Source: Streptomyces olindensis (GTDB lineage: Bacteria; Actinomycetota; Actinomycetes; Streptomycetales; Streptomycetaceae). Taken from it: 64,000 bases of DNA. Shown piece by piece: positions 42,499-51,648 of this stretch. Numbering within the stretch: position 1 is the first letter of the stretch; every line of letters begins with the position of its first letter. The stretch lies in NCBI GenBank assembly GCA_000696115.1, contig JJOH01000004.1, forward strand, positions 1-64,000, written 5' to 3'. The notes under the pieces are model-generated. The model made no database searches, was not told where the DNA came from, and saw nothing but the letters and a program-made list of their open reading frames with translations. A program made the translations under genes and the position numbers.

Positions 42499-43620
42499 TC
42501 AGCCCGCGGCCGACGCGGACGCCCCGCCGCCGAACACCTCCGTGACGAGCCTCTGCGTCGCCTTCTGGAACGCCGCCGCCATGGACAGCCCGGCGTCGTC
42601 GACGTAGTTCAGCGCGGCGGTCAGGGTCCTGCCGCCGCCCGGCGTGCCGTACATCAGCGCCGCGTGGCCCGCCATGCCACCGTTGTGGGTGATGACCGTG
42701 GCGCCGTCGTCCCCCGCCTGCTGCACGAACACCCCCAGGCCGTAGCCCGCCTTGGGGTGCGGCCTGCACATCTCGGCCAGCAGCGGGGCCGGCAGGAGCC
42801 TTCCGCCCGCCAGCGCGGAGATGAACGTGTGGAGGTCCCGGGTGGTCGAGATCATGTCTCCGCCGGTGGAGATCCAGGAGGGGTTCTGGCGGGTGACGTC
42901 GACCGTCGTCTGCCGTCCGCCGTCCTCGTACCGGTAGTAGGCGCGGGCGTGCGGCTCGGGGATCTCCGGGCCGGTCTCCGGCAGCAGGGTGTCCGACAGC
43001 CCGAGCGGCCCCAGGACCAGCCGCCGCATCTCCTCGGCGAACGGGCGGCCGGTGACCTTCTCGACCAGCAGCCTGGCCAGCACGTAGTTGGTGTTGGAGT
43101 AGTTCCAGTCCGTCCCCGGAGCGAACCGGGCCGGCTTGGACAGCGCCAGCCGTACCAGCTCCTCGGGCCGGTAGGTCCGGAACCGGTTGTCCACCCACTC
43201 CCGGCCCGCGGTCGTCGCGGGGATCCCCGGGGCGAACGTCCCGTCCTCGTAGTACTCGCCGGTGAAGTTGAACACCCCGCTGGTGTGCTGCAGCAGCATC
43301 CGCACCGTGATGCCCGGGTCCAGCCCGAACCCGGGCAGGTGGTCGGCCACCGGGGTGTCCAGCCCGACGGCGCCCTCGGCCACCAGGCGCAGCACCACCG
43401 TCGCGGTGAACGTCTTGGTGTTGCTGCCGATCCGGACGTGCCCGTTCTCCGGCGGCTTCGCGGGCGAGTCCCGCCGGCCCACTCCGGCGCTGCCGACCCA
43501 CTCGCCACGCTCGTCGTTCACCCGCAGGGTCACTCCGGTGAAGCCGGACTCGACCATCTCCTCGATGGCGGCTCGCAGTTCCGGACGGTCGCGGTCGGTA
43601 CGTGTGACGGCCGTATGCAT
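42499..43620 (-). CDS. Class C beta-lactamase-like serine hydrolase
   Basis: 373-aa serine hydrolase of the beta-lactamase/esterase (PBP-like) superfamily. The nucleophile motif SNTK is at residues 66-69, YSN in DWNYSNTNYVLA near 174, and HNGG (in place of KTG) near 316, which is typical of esterase and D-aminopeptidase-like members rather than true lactamases. No signal peptide is seen, so it acts in the cytosol. The 208-base upstream region holds a cluster of inverted repeats built on GCAACG/CGTTGC, suggesting tight regulation. Confidence 0.9.
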   Translation of the reverse strand: MHTAVTRTDRDRPELRAAIEEMVESGFTGVTLRVNDERGEWVGSAGVGRRDSPAKPPENGHVRIGSNTKTFTATVVLRLVAEGAVGLDTPVADHLPGFGLDPGITVRMLLQHTSGVFNFTGEYYEDGTFAPGIPATTAGREWVDNRFRTYRPEELVRLALSKPARFAPGTDWNYSNTNYVLARLLVEKVTGRPFAEEMRRLVLGPLGLSDTLLPETGPEIPEPHARAYYRYEDGGRQTTVDVTRQNPSWISTGGDMISTTRDLHTFISALAGGRLLPAPLLAEMCRPHPKAGYGLGVFVQQAGDDGATVITHNGGMAGHAALMYGTPGGGRTLTAALNYVDDAGLSMAAAFQKATQRLVTEVFGGGASASAAG

Positions 43621-43663
43621 CGTGCGCTCCTTCGCTCACTTGTTTCTGATGAAGGAAACGCTA

Positions 43664-43786
43664 CGTTGCCTTTACGGTAGTGGCAACGAATTTGTTGCGT
43701 CATTCGACCATTTACCCAGGTAGAAGCAAGGAAATCATTGCAATGGTTGAGGACGATAACGCAACGGTCTGCGCATGAGTCGTTGC
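43664..43786. promoter_or_regulatory. Cluster of GCAACG/CGTTGC inverted repeats and CATTGCAATG palindrome
   Basis: Arms CGTTGCC 43664-43670 and GGCAACG 43682-43688; GCAAC/GTTGC at 43683-43698 with six bases between; a 10-bp perfect palindrome CATTGCAATG 43736-43745; GCAACG 43761-43766 paired with CGTTGC 43781-43786. All lie within the AT-richest intergenic stretch of the window, upstream of the serine hydrolase. Probable multi-site operator. Confidence 0.6.
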
Positions 43787-43828
43787 AATGACAGGGAGTG
43801 AACGCGACTCCGGCGGCTTCGCCGAGCG

Positions 43829-45694
43829 TCAGCGCAGCTCCTCCGGGCAGGGCGTTCCCCGGGGCAGTTGGTACGGCGCGGCCAGGCGGTACGTGCCCGC
43901 CTTCGGGGCCAGCAGCTCCGTCCAGCGGTCGCCGTGCGCGTCCTCCTCCGTCTCCGTCAGGCAGCCGTTGACGTTGACGTACGTCTTCGGCTCGCCCTCG
44001 GGGCGGTCCCGGGACTCCTCCGTCTCCTGGGGCGGCTTCAGGCTCTTGCCCTCCGCGTCGACGATGCTCAGCCACGGCGAGTACGGGATGCGGACCAGGA
44101 TCCGGCCCGCCTTCCTCACCTGGAGGACCATCTCGCCCTGCTCGGCCCGGTCGACGACCGCGTTCGGCTCGGCCAGCGGCGTGGGGGCGGTCACCTTGAA
44201 CAACTGCCAGTTGGCGTCGCCCCAGATCTGTTTCAGATAGGGCAGGCCGCGCTGCACCAGGGCCCGTTCGCGCTCGCCGCCGTCACCGTCCGGCTCGTCC
44301 TTCGGCAGCACGACGTAGTGGACCGCCCAGCGCTTCAGCCACTCGTGGTAGTTCGCCGAGTTGAGCGTGTCGTCGTAGAAGAGGGGGTTGCGTTCCATGT
44401 CGGCCTGGCGGTTCCAGCCGCGGGCCAGGTTGACGTACGGGGCTAGGGCGGAGGCCTCCCGGTGGGAGCGGGCGGGGACGACCTCGACCCGGCCCTTCTC
44501 GGCGCCGACCTCCTGCAACTCGTTCACCAGCGGCGCCAGCTCGCGCGACCAGGACGCCGCCGGCGCCGTGTGGACGACGTCGTCGATCGACTTGAAGCCG
44601 ATCCACGCCGTGAAGCCGACGAAGGCCACCACGACCGCGTACCACTTGCGGCTGCGCGGCACCGTGAAGGGGAGCGCGGCGACCAGCGCGACACCCGCGA
44701 ACAGCATGGCCAGCCGCGTGATGTTCGAACCGATCTGGGAGCTGATCAGCCACACCAGCACGACCCCCAGGCCGTACACCGCGGCCGTCAGCCGGACCGT
44801 CTTCCAGTCCCGCGGCACCAGCGCGAAGACCAGGATGGAGAACGCGAGCGGCAGGATGACCGAGGCGTAGGTCATCGGCTGCGTCCCGGAGAAGGGGAAC
44901 AGCCAGGCCGACACCGCCACCACCGCGCTCGGCGCCAGGCCCAGCGCCCAGGCACCGGGGCGGCGCTTCTGCAGGAACAGCGCCACGGCCACGAGCCCCA
45001 CGAACAGGCCCGCCACCGGGGACGACATCGTGGCCAGCGCGGCCAGCGGCGCCGCGCACAGGGCCTTCGCCCAGCGCTTGTGACGCCACCGGTACGGCCA
45101 GCAGAACACCACGGCGACCGCCCCGAGCGCGAACATCATGCCCAGGCCGAAGGTCACGCGGCCCGACACGGCGTTGCAGAACAGCCCGAACACCCCGGCC
45201 AGGGACGCCCACAGGGGGTTGCGGACGGCGCGGCTGCGGAGCAGGAGCAGCGTGAGCAGCCCGGCCGACACCGTCCCCGCGATCATCATCGTCGTCCGCA
45301 CGCCGAGCACCGACATCAGGTACGGCGACACCACGCTGTACGACACCGGGTGCATGCCGCCGTACCAGGCGAGGTTGTACGCCGAGTCCGGGTGCCGGCC
45401 GACGAACTCGGCCCAGGCGTCCTGCGCGGCCAGGTCGCCACCGCTGTTCGCGAACGTGAAGAACCAGACGACGTGGAGGATGCCGGCGAGCCAGGTGACG
45501 GACAGGACCGGATGCCGCAGCATGCGCTCACGCAGGGTCAGCAGGGCGGGGTGCAGCCGGGACACGACGTCACGGCCGGGTGCGCCGGTCTCCTCCCGCG
45601 AGGTGCCCTCCGGCCCCGCGGGCACACGTATTCGCGGGCCGGATACCGGGCCCGGATCGGCGTCGTCGGCGCGTGTCGGCTCCGCAGTGGCCAC
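43829..45694 (-). CDS. Large polytopic membrane protein, GT-C-like
   Basis: 621-aa protein: a charged 50-residue N-terminus, about ten membrane helices between residues 60 and 360, and a 240-residue extracytoplasmic C-terminal domain. The first outer loop (NSGGDLAAQDAWAEF and NLAWYGGMHPVSYS) has the acidic/aromatic pattern of GT-C sugar transferases. The soluble end contains WAVHYVVLPKDEPDG, QIWGDANWQLFKV and Cys in VNGCLTE. It is probably involved in cell-envelope glycan synthesis. It lies upstream of nothing on its strand except a terminator; the dacA-like gene is a separate unit. Confidence 0.75.
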   Translation of the reverse strand: MATAEPTRADDADPGPVSGPRIRVPAGPEGTSREETGAPGRDVVSRLHPALLTLRERMLRHPVLSVTWLAGILHVVWFFTFANSGGDLAAQDAWAEFVGRHPDSAYNLAWYGGMHPVSYSVVSPYLMSVLGVRTTMMIAGTVSAGLLTLLLLRSRAVRNPLWASLAGVFGLFCNAVSGRVTFGLGMMFALGAVAVVFCWPYRWRHKRWAKALCAAPLAALATMSSPVAGLFVGLVAVALFLQKRRPGAWALGLAPSAVVAVSAWLFPFSGTQPMTYASVILPLAFSILVFALVPRDWKTVRLTAAVYGLGVVLVWLISSQIGSNITRLAMLFAGVALVAALPFTVPRSRKWYAVVVAFVGFTAWIGFKSIDDVVHTAPAASWSRELAPLVNELQEVGAEKGRVEVVPARSHREASALAPYVNLARGWNRQADMERNPLFYDDTLNSANYHEWLKRWAVHYVVLPKDEPDGDGGERERALVQRGLPYLKQIWGDANWQLFKVTAPTPLAEPNAVVDRAEQGEMVLQVRKAGRILVRIPYSPWLSIVDAEGKSLKPPQETEESRDRPEGEPKTYVNVNGCLTETEEDAHGDRWTELLAPKAGTYRLAAPYQLPRGTPCPEELR

Positions 45695-45824
45695 TCGAAG
45701 GCACTCCCCGTGTCCCGATCTTCTGTTCTCGGCTCGTTCTTCCTCCCGGCCGTGTTCCGTTCCCCGCGGTTCACGGCCGTGGCCGCCGCGAACGGCGACC
45801 TGTCCCGGTTCGGGACGCTAGCAC

Positions 45825-45870
45825 GCACCCCGCCGGGCGGCGCCCGGACGGGCCGTTACCGGCGGGGTGC
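45825..45870 (-). terminator. Terminator hairpin after the D,D-carboxypeptidase gene
   Basis: A perfect 12-bp stem (45825-45836 and 45859-45870) with a 22-base loop, 25 bases past the stop codon of the minus-strand carboxypeptidase gene. Confidence 0.75.
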
Positions 45871-45894
45871 GGTCGTTGCGGGCCCGCGGCCCGG

Positions 45895-48800
45895 TCAGCC
45901 GAGGCGCGTGAGCTTCGCCCCGAAGCCCGGCTCCACCAGGTCCTCCTGGAGGGCGACCGGGACCTTCACGGCGCTGGTCGTGCCGTCACCGACGGTGAGC
46001 GTGCCCACCTTGGTGCCGGCCTTCGCCGTGTGCGGCAGGTCGTCCGCGGCGAACGTCAGCTTGACGGACAGGCCCGCCCAGCCGACGGCCGTGACGTCCT
46101 CGGTGACGGCGACCGGCGTACGGCCACCGAGACCGTCGTCCGCGTAGCCGACGACCGTGCCCTTCTTCAGGATCGTCGCCGACTCCAGCGCGCCCTGCGC
46201 GGCCCGGATCAGCTTGTCGCCCTCGTGGAGCGCGGCACCCAGGATGGTGTTGTCCGGCCCGCCGGCGGGCTGGCGCACGACTGCGCCGATGATCCGCCGC
46301 GTCTCGCCGTCGACGTCCTTCTTCGCCGAGAAGACGAGGTTGCCGAGGGCCGAGGTGGTGGTGCCGGTCTTGATGCCGGTCACGTCGTTGGAGCCGACCA
46401 GGCGGTTCCAGTTGTCGTGCTTGGTGCCCTTGTAGTCGACGTACGACATCATCGCCGCGACCTCGCGGAAGGCGGGCTGCTGCATGGCCGCCTTGGCGAG
46501 CTTCACCTGGTCCACCGCCGTGGAGACGGTGGTGTTGTTCAGGCCCGACGGGTCGGTGTACGTCGTGTTCTTCATGCCGAGGTCCTTGGCGGCGTCGTTC
46601 ATCTTCTGCACGAACGACTTCTCGGACCCCGCGTCCCAGCGGGCCAGCAGCCGCGCCACGTTGTTCGCGGACGCGATCAGGATGCTCTCCAGAGCCTCCC
46701 GCTCGGTGATCTTGTCGCCCTTCGTCACGTCGACGGTGGACTCCTGGCCGGCGTCGGACTGGTCCTCGGCGGCCTGGTCGATCTCGATCTTCGGCCCTTC
46801 GTCGCCGCTCTTGAGCGGGTGGTCGCGCAGGATGACGTAGGCGGTCATGACCTTGGCGACACTGGCGATCGGCACGGGCTTCTGCTCGCCGGACGAGCCG
46901 AACGTACCGATGCCCTGCACGTCCAGCGCGGCCTGGCCCTGGGCGGGCCAGGGGATGTCGACGTCGCCGCCCTCGAAGGTGTAGCTGTCCTTGGCGGTGA
47001 GGTCGAGGGTGGGCGTCGGGAGCGGGCGCACGCTCTGCACGACCGCGAAGACGACCACCAGCAGCAGCACCAGCGGCGTCCAGATCTTCACCCGCCGTAC
47101 GGCCGTCCGCAGCGGGGTGTCCGGGGGCGGCGGGGTGTTCGTCAGCTCGGCCAGCAGATCCAGCGGCGGCTTCGGCGGCAGCGGCTGCTGCGTGGTCCGT
47201 TCCGGGCCGACGGTGGGGACGGGGGCGGTCGCGTCGGCGGGGGCGGCCTTGGGCGCCTGCGGGGCCTGTGCGGACGCCGCGGGCTTCCGGGTCGACGGGT
47301 CGTCGAGGGGCTTGAGCGCGACGAACTTGCTCGTCCGCTCGGACTCCTTCTCGGGAACGTCCTTGGCGGTGCCGCCGAGCTTCAGCATGGTGGTGGGCTG
47401 ATCGACGGGCGGTCGCACGGCCTTGAAGACGGCGGTGGGCTGATCGACGCCGCCAGAGGCTTCGCCATCGGGCTCGGCGTCGTCGCCACCGTCGCCGGAG
47501 CCACCGTCTGCGTCCGCGTCCGCGTCTGCATCCGCGTCCGCGCCTGCATCCGCGCCGGGCTTCGCAGCGGCTGCGGCGCCGCCGGGGGCACGGGGGTCGA
47601 CGGGCTTACCGACCTTGCCGTTCTCGGCGGCACCGACGTCCGACTGAACGTCCGCGTCGGCCTCCGGCTGCGCCTTCTCGCCGGTCTTGGGTTCGGCTTC
47701 CGGCTGGGCGCTCGTGTCGGCCTTCGGCTGGGCTTTCGCGTCGGCCTGCGGCTGTGCCTTCTCGTCGGTCTTCGGTTGGGTCTTCTCGGCGGCTTTCGGT
47801 TCGGCTTCCGGCTGGGCGCTGGTGTCGGCTTCCGGCTGGGCTTTCGCGTCGGCCTGCGGCTGTGCCTTCTCGTCGGTCTTCGGTTGGGTCGTCCCGTCGG
47901 CCTTCGGTCCGGCTTCCGGCTCGGCGTTCGCGTCAGCCTTCGGTTCGGCCTTCCCGTCGTCCACCGGCTCGGTCGTCCCGGCGGGCCTGGGGTCGGTCTT
48001 CGACCCGGCCTTCGACCCGGCCTTCGATTCGGCCTTCGATTCGGCCTTCGGCTCGGCCGCGGACGCGGCAGGGTCCGCCTCGCTGCCGGAGTCGGTCACC
48101 GCAGTTCCCGAACCACCGGCGCTGCCGGAACGGTCCGCCTCAGGCGCACCGGCCCCGTCAGGGCCCTCCTCGGCCTTCTGGGACACCGCTCCCGCGGCTT
48201 CCCGGCCGTCAGCACCCTGCCCCGCGTCTCCGACCGCCTCCTGGCCCTCCTGGGCGTCCGCGCCGTCGACGTCCGTGGTCGCGTCCGGGCGCTCGGCCTC
48301 CTGGCCGTCCTCGGCGTCCCTGTCGGCCTCAGGGGACCCGGTGGGCTTCCCGGCCTCCTGGGCGTCCTGGGCGTCCGCGGAGGCCTTGTCGGCGCTCTTG
48401 GCGGCAGCAGGCGCCTTGTCCTCGTCCGCCGAAGCGACCCACGCGGCCACGGCGTCCCGCAGCCGCCCGTCACCGGCAGCGGCGTCACCCTCCGGCTCAC
48501 CGGAGCCGGAAGCCTTCCCGGAGCCGGAGGACGCGCCGCCCTCGGCAGCCCCGGCGGAACCGTTCTGCCCGGCGTCAGCCGCCGCGTCCTCGGCGCTCGC
48601 GTCGCTTCCGTCCCGCTCGGCGTCGTCCGACGCGCGCTCGCTGCCAGAGTCGCTCTCACCCTGCCCGGCGCCGTCCGCCGCAGCCTCGGCGCCCGAGTCG
48701 CTCTCGCGCCGCCCGGCGTCAGCCGACGCGCCCTCGCCGCCCGAGTCGGTCTCGCCCCGATCGGTGTCCGTCCGGCGTTTCGCGGGCGGCGGGGTGTCGT

Positions 48801-49014
48801 CGGACGTGCGTGCGGACAGTACGCGGGTCGCCGTGTCGACACCCCCGCGTCCAGAGGACCTCTCCGCGTCCCGGGCCACCGCGAGGCGCGGGTCGCGCGG
48901 TTCGCGCGTGTCCGTCGCCTCGCTCCTGGCCTCGGGAACCGGACCCGCGCTCCCCGACGTCGGTTCTGCCGACGACTCGCGCTGCTTCGACCTGTCGGGG
49001 GACTCGCCCGCCAC
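45895..49014 (-). CDS. D-alanyl-D-alanine carboxypeptidase with long disordered N-terminus
   Basis: 1039-aa class A low-molecular-mass penicillin-binding protein. The first roughly 640 residues are a disordered Ala/Asp/Glu/Lys/Pro region with tandem repeats, cytoplasmic by topology; one membrane helix follows at about 640-660 (LVLLLVVVFAVVQSV), then the peptidase S11 domain with SVAK (Ser718), SANN near 781 and KTGT near 881, and a C-terminal beta-rich domain. It trims the last D-Ala from cell-wall peptides. GTG 49014 is chosen because GAGGAGGAGG lies just upstream; the frame is open to 49137. Typical family members have 380-450 residues, so the cytosolic tail is exceptional. Confidence 0.9.
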   Translation of the reverse strand: MAGESPDRSKQRESSAEPTSGSAGPVPEARSEATDTREPRDPRLAVARDAERSSGRGGVDTATRVLSARTSDDTPPPAKRRTDTDRGETDSGGEGASADAGRRESDSGAEAAADGAGQGESDSGSERASDDAERDGSDASAEDAAADAGQNGSAGAAEGGASSGSGKASGSGEPEGDAAAGDGRLRDAVAAWVASADEDKAPAAAKSADKASADAQDAQEAGKPTGSPEADRDAEDGQEAERPDATTDVDGADAQEGQEAVGDAGQGADGREAAGAVSQKAEEGPDGAGAPEADRSGSAGGSGTAVTDSGSEADPAASAAEPKAESKAESKAGSKAGSKTDPRPAGTTEPVDDGKAEPKADANAEPEAGPKADGTTQPKTDEKAQPQADAKAQPEADTSAQPEAEPKAAEKTQPKTDEKAQPQADAKAQPKADTSAQPEAEPKTGEKAQPEADADVQSDVGAAENGKVGKPVDPRAPGGAAAAAKPGADAGADADADADADADGGSGDGGDDAEPDGEASGGVDQPTAVFKAVRPPVDQPTTMLKLGGTAKDVPEKESERTSKFVALKPLDDPSTRKPAASAQAPQAPKAAPADATAPVPTVGPERTTQQPLPPKPPLDLLAELTNTPPPPDTPLRTAVRRVKIWTPLVLLLVVVFAVVQSVRPLPTPTLDLTAKDSYTFEGGDVDIPWPAQGQAALDVQGIGTFGSSGEQKPVPIASVAKVMTAYVILRDHPLKSGDEGPKIEIDQAAEDQSDAGQESTVDVTKGDKITEREALESILIASANNVARLLARWDAGSEKSFVQKMNDAAKDLGMKNTTYTDPSGLNNTTVSTAVDQVKLAKAAMQQPAFREVAAMMSYVDYKGTKHDNWNRLVGSNDVTGIKTGTTTSALGNLVFSAKKDVDGETRRIIGAVVRQPAGGPDNTILGAALHEGDKLIRAAQGALESATILKKGTVVGYADDGLGGRTPVAVTEDVTAVGWAGLSVKLTFAADDLPHTAKAGTKVGTLTVGDGTTSAVKVPVALQEDLVEPGFGAKLTRLG
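47691..47889 (-). repeat. Tandem 108-bp coding repeat in the carboxypeptidase tail
   Basis: About 91 bases starting at 47691 recur from 47799 with a few mismatches; the period of 108 bases equals 36 codons and keeps frame. The encoded unit has AQPEAD, KAQPQADAKAQP and KTDEKAQPQ-type segments. More degenerate copies surround it. Confidence 0.8.
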
Positions 49015-49249
49015 CGATGCCTCCTCCTCGCGCCGCACTCCCCGCGTGCGCGTACGAACCGTGAACCGCCGCCCTGACACCGCTCTCCGGCGCTGTCCGA
49101 ACCATGTACCAGTGTCCTGTGCGCGGACCGGACCCATCCGGTAGACGAGAACGACATACCTACTGGTTCCACTACGAACCGGTCACGCACCCTCGACAGA
49201 CCAATGTGAGAGGGGTCACCCTGTCATTCATCCACGCGGGGAGGCATGG

Positions 49250-50005
49250 ATGGGCAGGAGCCGCAGAACACTTCCGGAGGAGCTTCTGTTGCTGGCACTG
49301 GACCCGACCACGGGTACCACTGCACAGCCGCAGTCGCTCGACCTCGGTCTGGCCGGAGCACAGCTAGTAGAGCTGGCGCTGGCCGGACGGATAGCCCCAG
49401 ACGGGGATCGTATCGCCGTGGTCGTACCACGGCCGACTGGAGATCCAACTCTGGACTGCGCGTTGGAGTTGCTGCGAAGGCGCGGCGCTCCCGTACGGGC
49501 CGTCCACTGGATCGGCGGGCCACGCTTGGGGCTCCGCCAGACCTACCTCTCGCATCTGGAGCGGTGCGGCATGGTGCACGCCGTGGCCGGCCAGATGTGC
49601 GGAGTGCTGCCGACGACTCGCTACCAGGCGACGGACAACGAGATCAGCCGGGAGATCAGGGCCCGGCTGGATTCGGCGATCCGCACCGGCGTACCGCCGG
49701 ACCCGCGGACCGCGGCGCTCGCCGCACTGGCCCACGCGGTCGGCCTCGGCAAGCACCTGTACCCGGGCAACGAGGGACGTTCGTCCCGTTCCCGGTTGCG
49801 GGACCTGATCAGGCACGACCCGATGGGCGGCCTCGTGGCGCACGCCGTGATGGACGTCCAGAACGGCGTGGCGGCCCAGCCGCGCCGCAGCCCGGCCCCG
49901 CCCGGCCGTCAGGCCGCCGGCGGAACCCGGGCCGCAGCGGAACCCGCCCGCGGTGTTCCGATGCAGCCGCGCCGCGGCACCATGGCGCGCGCCGCGGCCC
50001 ACTGA
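49250..50005 (+). CDS. GPP34 (GOLPH3-like) family phosphoprotein
   Basis: 251-aa protein: LPEELLLLALDPTTGTT at the start, GLAGAQLVELALAGRIA, CALELLRRRGAPVRAVHWI and RYQATDNEISREIRARLDSAI fit the GPP34 fold, which in eukaryotes binds phosphoinositides; bacterial roles are unknown. Streptomyces commonly has such proteins. The last 40 residues are Pro/Arg/Ala-rich and disordered. ATG 49250 has GGGGAGG five bases upstream. A strong terminator follows at 50123-50166. Confidence 0.88.
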   Translation: MGRSRRTLPEELLLLALDPTTGTTAQPQSLDLGLAGAQLVELALAGRIAPDGDRIAVVVPRPTGDPTLDCALELLRRRGAPVRAVHWIGGPRLGLRQTYLSHLERCGMVHAVAGQMCGVLPTTRYQATDNEISREIRARLDSAIRTGVPPDPRTAALAALAHAVGLGKHLYPGNEGRSSRSRLRDLIRHDPMGGLVAHAVMDVQNGVAAQPRRSPAPPGRQAAGGTRAAAEPARGVPMQPRRGTMARAAAH

Positions 50006-50122
50006 GCCGCGCCGCGCCGGCAGCACGGCAGCGCACCACCAGCACACGGCACCGCACCAGTACGACCGACGACCGGCACACGCAGCACGGGACCCCAGAA
50101 CCCGGTCACCGGGAGCCGCTGT

Positions 50123-50166
50123 CCGAGCGGGGCGGAGAGAGCGCGGACTCTCGCCGCCCCGCTCGG
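50123..50166. terminator. Terminator hairpin after the GPP34 gene
   Basis: The arms from 50123 and to 50166 pair over about 18 bases with a one-base bulge, loop of about eight. It separates the GPP34 gene from the XRE gene 130 bases further on. Confidence 0.8.
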
Positions 50167-50296
50167 CGTGCCGTGCCCGAACTGGCGTGTACCCGTCGCA
50201 TATCCACCGTTTCCCAGCGGTAGGAAGCACCTTGGTGGCAGTCTGCTCAACAGCAGATACGCAAAGTAGAGGCACGCAGCCGGAGGTGCACGTCCC

Positions 50297-51154
50297 GTGG
50301 CGTCCAATGTCAATCCCACCGTCAGGCGGCGCCGGCTGGGCCAGGAGCTCCGCAGGCTCCGGGAGCTCAAGGGCATGACGGCCGAGGAAGTGGCCGAGCG
50401 GCTGCTGGTGTCGCAGTCGAAGATCAGCCGCCTGGAGAACGGGCGGCGCAGCATCAGCCAGCGCGACGTGCGCGACCTGTGCGGGGTCTACGAGGTCGAG
50501 GACCAGCGGATCGTCGACTCGCTGATGCAGATGGCCAAGGACTCGCGCCAGCAGGGCTGGTGGCACGCCTTCGGCGACATCCCCTACTCCGTCTACATCG
50601 GCCTGGAGACGGACGCCGAGTCGCTCCGGGTCTACGAACCCCAGATCATCACCGGCCTGTTGCAGACGCGGGCCTACGCCGAGGCCATCATCCGGGGCGG
50701 TTCGCCCGAGGCGTCGGAGGCGGACAACGACAAGCGCGTCGAGGTCCGGCTGCGCCGGCAGGGCCGTATCACCGCCGAGACGGACCCGCTGCGGCTGTGG
50801 GTGGTGCTGGACGAGGCGTCCCTGCACCGGGTCGTGGGCAACAAGGAAGTGATGCGCGAGCAGTTGGAGCATCTGATCGAGATGTCGCAGCTGCCCCACA
50901 TCACCGTGCAGGTGCTGCCGTTCGATGTCGGCGCGCACGCGGGCATCAACGGCCAGTACTCGATCCTGGAGTTCGCCGACGCGGCCGACTCCAGCGTGGT
51001 CTACATCGAGGGCGTCACCAGCGACCTGTACCTGGAGAAGCCGCTCGACGTGCAGAAGTACACGGTGATGTACGAGCACCTGCGCGCCCAGTCGCTCAAC
51101 GTGGACCAGTCGCGGCAGCGCATCGAGCGCCTCGCGAAGGAATACGCCCGCTGA
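50297..51154 (+). CDS. XRE-family regulator with DUF5753 domain
   Basis: 285-aa protein. A lambda-repressor-like helix-turn-helix (about residues 14-70, LGQELRRLRELKGMTAEEVA and VSQSKISRLENGRR) is followed by the DUF5753 domain (EPQIITGLLQTRAYAEAII, LRRQGRITAETDPLRLWVVLDEASLHRVVGN in pieces, QVLPFDVGAHAGINGQYSILEF). In Streptomyces these are commonly paired with a DUF397 protein, here at 51352, and such pairs affect development or antibiotic production, some acting like toxin-antitoxin systems. GTG 50297. The gene is adjacent to and in line with its partner. Confidence 0.93.
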   Translation: MASNVNPTVRRRRLGQELRRLRELKGMTAEEVAERLLVSQSKISRLENGRRSISQRDVRDLCGVYEVEDQRIVDSLMQMAKDSRQQGWWHAFGDIPYSVYIGLETDAESLRVYEPQIITGLLQTRAYAEAIIRGGSPEASEADNDKRVEVRLRRQGRITAETDPLRLWVVLDEASLHRVVGNKEVMREQLEHLIEMSQLPHITVQVLPFDVGAHAGINGQYSILEFADAADSSVVYIEGVTSDLYLEKPLDVQKYTVMYEHLRAQSLNVDQSRQRIERLAKEYAR

Positions 51155-51351
51155 CCTGCCGTCGGACGGGGACCTTTCACCGGGCAAAGCGCGGGATCTT
51201 ACACCCCTGACACGCCTGACTGGAAGTCTCCGCTGGAATATGCCATCCGGTCGAGTGAATGGCTGCTCCGAACGAGGATGTGGGCGAGTAGCGTCGATCA
51301 CGCCAACCACCAGCACGGGTTGGCGTAAACGCAACTGGCAACGGAGCGAAC

Positions 51352-51543
51352 ATGGCAATTCGTCTGGGCGCCACGGAAACGTGGACGACGTCCTCCTACA
51401 CCAACAACAACGGCGCCTGCGTGATGGTCAGGTCGACCGTCGAAGAGGCCCTGGAGCTCGGGGACACCAAGATCCCCGAGGGCCCCAAGCTGGCGTTTCC
51501 CGCCGACGCGTGGAACGCCTTCGTGGCCTCGGTCAAGGCCTGA
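51352..51543 (+). CDS. DUF397 protein, partner of the XRE regulator
   Basis: 63-aa protein with TTSSYTNNNGACVMVRST and IPEGPKLAFPADAWNAFVASVKA, the DUF397 signature in which a tryptophan-containing start, the GACV Cys and a final WNAFV are conserved. It is transcribed after the XRE/DUF5753 gene; the 197-base gap may contain its own promoter. ATG 51352 follows GGAGCG. Confidence 0.93.
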   Translation: MAIRLGATETWTTSSYTNNNGACVMVRSTVEEALELGDTKIPEGPKLAFPADAWNAFVASVKA

Positions 51544-51579
51544 CCCCGGGATCGACACCCGCACAAGCAGCACCGACAG

Positions 51580-51619
51580 AGCCCTCTCGACCAGCATCGC
51601 CGTCCTTGCCGAGAGGGCT
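51580..51619. terminator. Terminator between DUF397 and MerR genes
   Basis: A perfect 10-bp stem (AGCCCTCTCG and CGAGAGGGCT) with a 20-base loop lies between two convergent genes. Confidence 0.75.
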
Positions 51620-51648
51620 CCGCTTGTGCCCACGGCCGACCGAGCGGG

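Noticed and set aside
47691..47889. The tandem 108-bp repeat considered as a CRISPR or mobile element
   Set aside because: There are no unique spacers of constant length, and the units are in-frame coding sequence of the carboxypeptidase tail.
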